Assembly: GCA_020726505.1 (NCBI GenBank)
Contig: JAHLEZ010000016.1
Coordinates: 1,612,001 to 1,676,000, forward strand
Length of the DNA stretch: 64,000 nt
Direction of reading: 5' to 3'
DNA from: Leptodontidium sp. MPI-SDFR-AT-0119
Lineage: Eukaryota > Ascomycota > Leotiomycetes > Helotiales > Leptodontidiaceae
Shown piece after piece: positions 56,866 through 64,000 of this stretch (positions are counted from its first letter, which is position 1; the number at the start of each line of letters is the position of its first letter). The notes below the pieces were generated by a model that did not search any database, was not told the origin of the DNA, and was given only the letters and a program-made list of their open reading frames with translations. Made by a program: the position numbers and the translations under genes.

Positions 56866-59443
56866 TAAGATAAATTTTTAATACTAGTTATGAAGAAGAT
56901 TGTATGATGGCCCCAGATTCAGATTCCGTCTCACATCTCCCTCCAATAACCTTACTCTACGAGATCTTTGCTATCGACTTACGCCTCAGTACAATACAAA
57001 CTATAATCCTTACAAGCCTGAACGAGATGATTTGAAGGCTAATTACTCGCCGTACGCCGCTGGAGAGCCGTTGTTCGATGACCGGCCTATTAAGGTAGCA
57101 AATCTGCCTAAGGGGTATGTTTTAGCTCCTGGGATGAGTAACTTAACTCGATCGTGGCTCTGGAAACTTGGCTACACAGTTATTTAGCCTACCGGTAACA
57201 AGAAACACACGTTTTGGCTATGTAAGCTCTGTAAGTTATTACTTTTATCTTGGTTCTTAATGCTAATGTATTTAGGTCATCACGACCTACGATTTACAAA
57301 GAATAAAACGTTTATGTTTAATAGTAACTCCCTGAAGAACGCTACGCGGCATATGTTACAAGAGCACAAATTAGAGTAGGGAGGAGACGTTGGCAGATTA
57401 CTCTCAACCTCTGAGCTACCTGCGCAAGCCTCTAGAGTTGTAGGTAGAAGTTACGAGGAGATCATACCTTTCCGACAGCTTAAATTCAGGAATGCCTTCA
57501 CTAAGTAGGTAGTAATGGACGACGTCAAACACCGCAAAGCAGCTTCAGTAAACCTTCGTCGAATGTTCAAAATAGCTAATATGCAAGCTCTTAACGCTCT
57601 CCCTACGTCGTATACTACTTCCGAGAACTAGGTGAAGAAGATGTTTGAGCATTTTGAGCCAACGGTAATTGAGGACGTTGCACAAGCTCAATCCAAGATC
57701 TCTATCTCCTTCGACGGCTGGGGATCGAAAAGAGACAAGATTAGTGTAGTTGCTGTTGTCCTACATTATGTTAATAAAAAAGGAGAGACGGTAATAGTAC
57801 TAGCTGGCCTACCAGAGCTCCTAGGACACCGGAAATCCGGTGTTAGTATGTTATTCTTCCTTAATCTCTACTCTTGAAAGCTAACTTTGTATAGATCAAG
57901 CTGTAGTTATTCTTCCTCTCCTCTATCGATTCGGAATCAACGAGTATAACCTTGGCTGGTTTGTTCTTGATAATGCGACTAATAACGATACCACACTCGT
58001 CGAGCTTGCCAAAACCCTCAAATTCGACCCCAAAACACGTCGTCTTCGCTGTATGGGACACATCCTTAACCTTATCGCTGGCCAGTACTTATTTAGTCAA
58101 GATACGTTATTATTTGAAGTAGAGTATATTGTAGTAAGACTAGAGGGGCGACGACAACTTTGGAGGGACCGCGGAGAGCTTAGAAAGCTACACAATTTAG
58201 TGGCGCATATTATGGCCTCTGGGAAACGCGGAGATGTGTTTGATGGACTACAAATTGATCACAATTAAGGCAAGGTAGCTGGGAAGACATAGAAGGTTGT
58301 ACTAGACGGAGGCATACGCTGGAATTCCTCATATCAAATGATTATACGCGCTCTAGCTCTCCGCGAAGCTCTCGACACCTACGCGTTAAAGTTGCGAGTC
58401 TCTAATCACCCCCTTGATCAAGAGGTCTTTCAAGACGATTACATCAGCGAAGACGAATAGAAGACTCTAGCTCTAATAGCAGATCATCTTGAGCCTCTTT
58501 TCCGTCTTACTAAAGACCTAGAAGGTAACCCTGATCTTTATAACCCGACGTCATCATCTCATGGAGCTCTCTAGGAGTTGTTACCTCTATTTGAAAGCAT
58601 TCTCACCCACTTTGAAGACCTCCAAACACTCGTAGCTGGCGGTGCCTTCAATGTACGTATATAAGAATCGATTACACTTGCTTGGACGAAGGCTAACGAA
58701 TACTACGGCAAGACTGACGTCTCGATTGCTTAGATGGCAGCCTTGGTACTCCACCCTCGCTGGAAATGGCAATACTTTGATTAACACTGGACTGGCGATA
58801 ACTTACTGTTTTTACAGAAAGGTAAGCTTGCGTTGAAAAAACTTTGGGAGGACGAGTACAAGGCTAAGGTGTTTGTACGAGTGGAAGAGAGATCTCCTGA
58901 GCTAGAGCCTCAAAAAGCGTACAAAGTGAGTATGCTAGAGAAGCTGGCTCTTCCCCTCACTGGCACTGCTAGAGCACCCCGCGTAGGTAGTCGTCGAGAT
59001 CAATTAGCTTTGTATCTTGAAGAGCCTCTTGCAGATCAACCTCTATTAGAGTACTGGCGTTCAAAGCAGGCCCAGTGGCCTTAATTGACGAAGATGGCGT
59101 TTGACTTTCTATGTATACCTGCTATGAGCTCAGAGTGTGAGCGTGTTTTTTCTTCCTGTAGTATGCAAACTACGCAGCACTCTTCAAGGTTATCTAGCAC
59201 GTTATTATAGTTCCAAGAGTGCTTGAAAAACTGGCAAAGAAGAGGTCTTATTGAGATCATGTCGGCGCACAAGGCTGTAGATTTGGGGAGGCATTTTTAA
59301 TATATATCTATTTTTGGAATCAGCTTTTAAGCAGCTGATCAGCTCGTCAGCTTAGTCTATTCAGCTGTGAGATTAGGTACAGTCCATTCAGCTCAGAAAG
59401 TTGGCCAGCTGATGGCTGACTGATTGGCTTAATGGTCACTCTG

Positions 59444-59451
59444 CCCACTAC
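59444..59451 (+). repeat. Right 8-bp target-site duplication of the hAT element
   Basis: CCCACTAC, identical to 53842-53849. Confidence 0.93.
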
Positions 59452-60035
59452 AGAGCCATTCGAGTAGGAGAAAATAAACCTGATATTGCGATTCGCTCCA
59501 TCTTAGAGGAAATCTTGAACCTTTCGAGTTGCTGCCACGACGTGAGATTAATGTTCAACATCGGTCTCGCCCCACCATACTAACTGAGTATTTGCTTCCT
59601 GCTGAGTCGCTTCTTGAGTATCGCAAGTTGGCATGGGAAGAGCAGAATCTTTCTCGAGGCTCTTTCCGATTGTTGCCCGGATTGTGACATGGGCTGCTGG
59701 ATTATCGAGAGAATTGTACAGCCCAAAATCAAGAAGCACAGTCTCATTGCAAGAAGAAAGTCGGGAAACATCGTGATATGTCGTCCAAGTGTCCGATTGA
59801 CCGTTCGATAGAGAAAATGATGGGCAACGAGTTGGCTGCGAAGCCTCGCAGTGGTAGATTTTGAGAACGAACGTGAGAGTAACGGCCCAGAAACCAAGGG
59901 ACCGCATCATGAAAATTGCAACCCAGAGGTCTATGAGGTGCGATGAAGATCAAGCTCTAAAACAGAAATATAAGCCAGTGTTATTTAAAACCAAGTGAAC
60001 TGGAGGTTGAGGGCGTACGAAGATGGAAACGGATA

Positions 60036-63000
60036 CTCGTCGGTTTCCTGATTTTTTTGTTTTTTTACCGACCTGCGCAAGCAGGTCAGTACCACTAACT
60101 TGGACATATTAGTAACTTGGACACGGCGTTTTCGGCCTATTTAATTACTTTAAAAATCTAATTCTGCTTCGTTTGACTTAATTTTTTCATAGAAAAATGC
60201 GCTATAGTTGAAAGTATAATTATTAAATAAGTGCATTAGGGTTAGGGCTAATTAATAGTACGTTGTTTTAATTTAAATATGAGTTTCAGGTGTAGATTTG
60301 GCAGGTCTTGGCGCCTCGGGACATCCCGTAGTATTAATAGGGGTGCGAACTCGCGTCTGGATTTTCCTATTAACACGTAAAAACGCGATTTATCTTACCT
60401 ATATATACACAGTTCAATCTAGACTACGAACTACGCTTATTATAGCCAAATCTACGCCTTAAATTAAGTATGGAGGGTCTAGGAAGGGCAAGAAGAAGAC
60501 CCCTTTGGATACTAGGATTGCTCGTATACGGAAGATGCCTAAATATAAGACCCCCGCATATATAAGCCAGGAGGCTAAGATTCAAGCTGCCTTAGAGGCA
60601 TATGAGAACCCCGACGACACTGAAATTACTAGTTTACGTATCGCCACTAGCGTTTTTAGTAGAGTTAGTTACTCTACTTTAAACCACTATTACAAGAAGA
60701 GAGATAGTTTAAAGACTTTAGCTGAGAATAGTAGCTATAATAAGAAGATGAACGAAGCTTAAGAGGCATCTTTAATATAGTATATTAATATTGCTATTAA
60801 GAGAGGCTTTCTTATAAGATATAATATAATTGTTACCGCCGCAACTATAATATTAAGTCTCTCTATAGAAATCTTCTAGCGAATTAGATAGAATTAGGCT
60901 AGAAGATGGGTTAAAAGAATGGACACTACTAGCCGATATTATACTTTACGGACTACTTTAATAGACTAAAAGTGTAAAGATTATATAACGATTAAAGAGA
61001 TTACTAGTTACTTTGAAAAGTTAGTTATAGTAATAGCCAAATACTTAATATATTAGAAAGATATCTTTAATATAGACGAAATTAGCTTCTAGGTTAGGTA
61101 TATTAGTAGTATAATAGTTATTACGTATAAGAACATTCGGAAGGTACGTTTTCCCACTTAAAACACGCTTATCTTAATGACTGAGTATGTATTAACTGTT
61201 TTTAGGTTTATACTTGTGACCTTGTCGATCGCGAGTCTATGTTAATCATTAAGTGTATCTCTGCCGCTGGCTACGCTATTGATTGCTATATTATTATGCC
61301 GGGGGCTGTTTACTTTAAGAAGATATTTAATAATAACTTACTACTAAGCACAAAGATCTCTTGTAATAAAAAGGGGTACTCAAGTGACGAGCTCGCATTA
61401 GAATGGCTCAAACACTTTAATTAACAAACTAGAGGCCGTTAATAAAGTCAATATCGTCTCTTAATATTTAATAGTTATAGTAGTTATATAATATACGAGT
61501 TTATCTCTAAGTGTGAGCAATTAAAGATTATACCTTTTTATTTAATTACTCACTTAATATATACTACACAACTACTCGACGTAGCTTGTTTTCAATCTAA
61601 AAAGCATTAACATAGACGAGTAATTAAAGATAGAATTAGAGACGGTTATAACGCCTTTATTAAATACACTTTTCTTTAGTACTTTCACTAAATTAGAGCC
61701 AAAACCTTCAAGAAAGAGACGATTTAGTCAGCCTTTAGACGTACCGGCATATAGCCATTAAACGCGGATGTCATTATTAAAGCTTTTAAGCTTACTTAAG
61801 ATACTTAAATAGGCGACAAAGACGCCGGTAGACGGGTGTATAACTATACCTTAGATAATTTATCTAATACAATTAATGTTCCTATATCTAACGAACTTGT
61901 ATTACGCTAAGTACTAGCTAATAATCAGTTTTAAGAGGCCGAAACAGCGTCAGACGAAGAATACGATTATATCCCGTGGACTTAAAACAATAGAGCTTTC
62001 GACAATGAGTTAGAGGACGGAATTGAGCTCCCACAGCTCCCACGTGACGGAAATATCGATATTACAGACGATTTAATAGCTCCACTTCTAAGCTCTTGTA
62101 TCGACGAATTACTTAACATTCAAGATTTAATAGAAGTAGTAACTCTAGAGTAACCTTCGCAACTTAGAGGTATAAAAGACTTTAGGGATTACGGCTTTAG
62201 AAAGATAGCGGATAATCTACATTAGTATAAGAAGACGCCATTTTTTAATACCCTATATAGAGCTAAAGGAATTAACGCACACGCTGAATTCCTTGAAACC
62301 TACGAAGATATATTATTGTCTCTATTAAAGCGACTCTTAAATAAGAAGTTTCGAAAAGGTAGTACTATTAATGCGATATTAGCCGACGCCGCGCGCCAAA
62401 AGCTCACTTTAATTGTTCTAAATAATACCTAAGGCAGTAAATCCCTTGTACTAAATGACGAAGATAGTGCTAAGAGAGTCAAACCTCGCGGCGGGGGCCG
62501 CGTAATTTCCTCTAGGGAAGGGTTACAAATCATCGGCGAAAGGAATAATACTACTTAGGAGTCTAAACTTACGAAGCTTCGTAAAGAGGCAAATATTACT
62601 AGAAATATATTAAAGTTAGAAGAAGAGAAAGTTACTAGAGCTTTAGCTCGATAACAAAAGAAAGAAGAGAAAGAAGCTACGAAGGTTTAAAAAGAGAGGA
62701 AAAGGCACGTATCCGGGAAGAGAAAGCTTAAGTTAAAATATAATATAAACTCAATAAAACCGCGAAGTTACAGGCGTTAATTAGTACTAGAAAGAAGCTT
62801 AGGGGTCGAAAATTAACAATAATTAAAGGGGAAGAGGCCACACAACAAGAGCCTGTAGTTATAGCCGCATCTCAAAGACTAGTCCGCGCTAAGAGACCTA
62901 AAAAGCGATTGAGATACTTAGTGACATAAAGTAAGAGGAAGGTAGTGATATTGAGAGTCTCCTAGGGTCAGATTCGTTTACTAATTCTAATTCTGACGTC

Positions 63001-63356
63001 AATTTAAGTGATAATAGTAGTAGTAGGCCTGTAGATTACGATGATTATAATTGAGGGGTATCTGAGTTAGTGTTTAGGTGTGTGATTATATAAGCGAGTG
63101 TATCTTAAAACCCACTTACTTTGTTTAATTACAAGATATAATATAACTCAAATGACGTCATCTAAGTTGTGATTAATATAGAATTTTATTCTGGATTTAA
63201 TAGTCCACTTTATAAGTTGATTGTATTAGTAGTAAAAAAGTTATTCTTGATTCCTTACTTAATTTGTTGTGTCTAAGTTGTTAGTATGTCTAAGTTAGTG
63301 GTACTGACTTACTTACGCAAGTCGGTAAAAAAACAAAAAATCAGGAAACCGACGAG
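60036..63356 (+). mobile_element. Pogo/Fot1-type DNA transposon, copy 2, RIP-degenerate
   Basis: 3321 bp with inverted CTCGTCGGTTTCCTGATT ends, TA on both sides (60034-60035, 63357-63358), the same subterminal hairpin and ACTTGGACAT words, and the same internal order as 14064-17417. It is slightly less degenerate than copy 1. I see no recognisable gene at its insertion site. Confidence 0.92.
60535..63055 (+). pseudogene. Pogo-type transposase relic in copy 2
   Basis: The ATG at 60535 begins MPKYKTPAYISQEAKIQAAL, followed by SRVSYSTLNHYYKKRDSL, a psq-type helix-turn-helix. After TAA at 60760 the frame resumes with EASL, RGFLIRYNIIVTAATIILS, then the DDE part AIDCYIIMPGAVYFKKIF and KKGYSSDELALEWLKHFN near 61280-61424. 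Further relics reach a Lys/Glu-rich tail near 62600-62900. The stops replace Gln codons in most cases. Pogo/Fot1 transposases cut and paste at TA; this copy is dead. Confidence 0.85.
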
Positions 63357-63358
63357 TA

Positions 63359-64000
63359 ATACTTTCGATGAATCCCAATAGGCAAAATCGAGAAAAGTAA
63401 AGGAATCGATGAATGGTATGTGATTGCAATTCGTGATACTGGAAATAAAGAGACCACCCTGAAATCCTATGTCATCTCAACCATTTGACTTCTCTGCAAT
63501 GGCTTTTCTTGCGGAGCTGAACGCATGGGCGTGTTTCCACGCCGACATGACGCGGTACAGAGGTGCCGCACTCTGGGACTGAGATCCTGACAATGTACAT
63601 ATCAATTCACACGCCAACTTGTTCAGCCTTCGGGGGCTGACCTCGCTCAAGAGATCGCGATCCTCGCAAAAGCATAAGTCGGTGAGACTCTTGCATCAAC
63701 ATCAGTCTCTCCGGAGTTCAGCTGTGAGAGAGAGCCTCTTTGGCGTATTACATCAATTTTGACTTGTACAGTCCTGACTTGTGGCGTCATGCAATCATGC
63801 AGCATGCGGTTTTCAACGGCGCGGACATGGCCGGCTCACCACGAGCCTGAATTTTTGGATTGTGGGTTTGTGTTTTCAGCAGCAACTTTAAGCCACTTAA
63901 GCTTTTTAACCTCGGTGGAGAGAGGGTATCCTTGTGCCTGGCCACGATAATGCAGCGAAGCTTATCTGCACCAAGAGAGTTTTGTTCGTTACTTCTCATT
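63359..64000. other. No gene supported
   Basis: Right edge of the window. Short frames near 63759-63999 on both strands have no family resemblance. Confidence 0.45.

Larger units (their letters stand above)
54199..59299 (+). pseudogene. hAT transposase, degenerate and interrupted
   Basis: A short start at 54199 (MSRRTTPILIDDNRSEAS) lies before the nested element. Coding relics resume at about 56900: SNLTRSWLWKLGY then FWLCKLC (BED-type zinc finger), ISFDGWGSKRDKISVVAVVL, LGWFVLDNATNNDT, RRLRCMGHILNLIA, DGGIRWNSSYQM. The dimerisation domain follows: LLEYWRSKQAQWP, a TAA, then FLCIPAMSSECERVFSSC, ending VDLGRHF at 59299. Stops are mostly TAG/TAA in place of Gln codons. The domain order and motifs are those of Restless-type hAT transposases. 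Not functional. Confidence 0.85.
53850..59443 (+). mobile_element. hAT transposon (Restless-like), 5.6 kb, with nested elements
   Basis: Ends are inverted: CAGAGTGACCATTCAGCC at 53850 and its near-complement finishing at 59443. The flanks are a perfect 8-bp duplication (CCCACTAC), the hAT signature. Repeats of the type TCTATTCAGCT and TCCATTCAGCT occur inside each end. A degenerate hAT transposase is encoded on the plus strand. A Tc1/mariner element and a MITE lie inside, so about 2.5 kb of the length is younger sequence. Confidence 0.93.
53420..59910 (-). pseudogene. Secreted LysM/chitinase-associated protein gene, split by the hAT element
   Basis: The ATG at 59910 encodes a signal-peptide-like start (MMRSLGFWAVTLTFVLKIY), then TWTTYHDVSRLSSCNETVLL and DNPAAHVTIRATIG, segments seen at the N terminus of subgroup C class V chitinases with LysM domains. 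The frame meets a TAA at 59548 and another about 60 bases on, each one base from CAA or another sense codon. It then runs into the hAT element. On the other side of the element (from 53841 leftwards) the same frame resumes with VFAGKSVGLETGF, as the family predicts. A divergent LysM-like stretch lies near 53430-53560. The target duplication shows the insertion is a simple one. Dead gene. Confidence 0.7.

Overview
The window is nuclear DNA of a filamentous ascomycete (Pezizomycotina). The signs are short spliceosomal introns (about 45-100 nt) with GTRAGT-type donors and CTAAC-type branch sites, HET-domain genes, Zn2Cys6 and atypical bZIP regulators, ER-bound MpaB-type oxygenase genes and fungal DNA transposons. 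Several transposons carry stop codons in which CAG or CAA has plausibly become TAG or TAA, as repeat-induced point mutation (RIP) would produce. I cannot name the genus from sequence alone.

Layout. 1-906: 5' part of a HET-domain gene that runs off the left edge. 1.5-3 kb: AT-rich repeat relic with a small hAT-like inverted-repeat element. 4.3-23.3 kb: a decayed catabolic-looking neighbourhood. It holds a Dal5-type MFS transporter (frameshift plus stop), an amidohydrolase 5' fragment, a Mutator-like element (MULE) with perfect 50-bp inverted repeats, a Zn2Cys6 regulator pseudogene, an amidohydrolase gene split by a 3.35-kb pogo/Fot1 element, then an intact mitochondrial-type aconitase and an intact SMP-30 lactonase-like gene. 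23.9-53.3 kb: a tailoring-enzyme region with no visible backbone synthase. It holds two NmrA/isoflavone-reductase-type genes, an MpaB-like ER oxygenase divergent from an enoyl-CoA hydratase ending in NKL, a phytanoyl-CoA-dioxygenase-type enzyme divergent from a UPC2-like Zn2Cys6 regulator, two short-chain dehydrogenases, a glutathione transferase, an MDR-type reductase, and decayed second copies of the regulator and the oxygenase. 53.4-59.9 kb: a 5.6-kb hAT element with a perfect 8-bp target duplication inside a LysM/chitinase-like pseudogene; nested in it are an apparently intact Tc1/mariner element and a 524-bp MITE sharing one TA. 60.0-63.4 kb: second copy of the pogo element.

How the parts may work together. 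Two palindromic motifs repeat in promoters of the 26-52 kb region. YCGTATNNATACGR occurs six times, twice in front of each Zn2Cys6 copy and once each near the SDR/GST pair and the MDR gene. GATTATAATC occurs four times, in front of both MpaB-like copies, the bZIP gene and the second Zn2Cys6 copy. I suggest two linked regulons, one for the UPC2-like regulator and one perhaps for the bZIP. The MpaB-like oxygenase beside a probably peroxisomal enoyl-CoA hydratase resembles the cleave-then-beta-oxidise logic known from mycophenolic acid biosynthesis; the substrate here is unknown.

Many genes are broken. Four breaks (MFS, HET relic, MDR, second Zn2Cys6) are single extra bases in 2-4 base runs and could be assembly errors. 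Two others are 10- and 11-bp tandem duplications.
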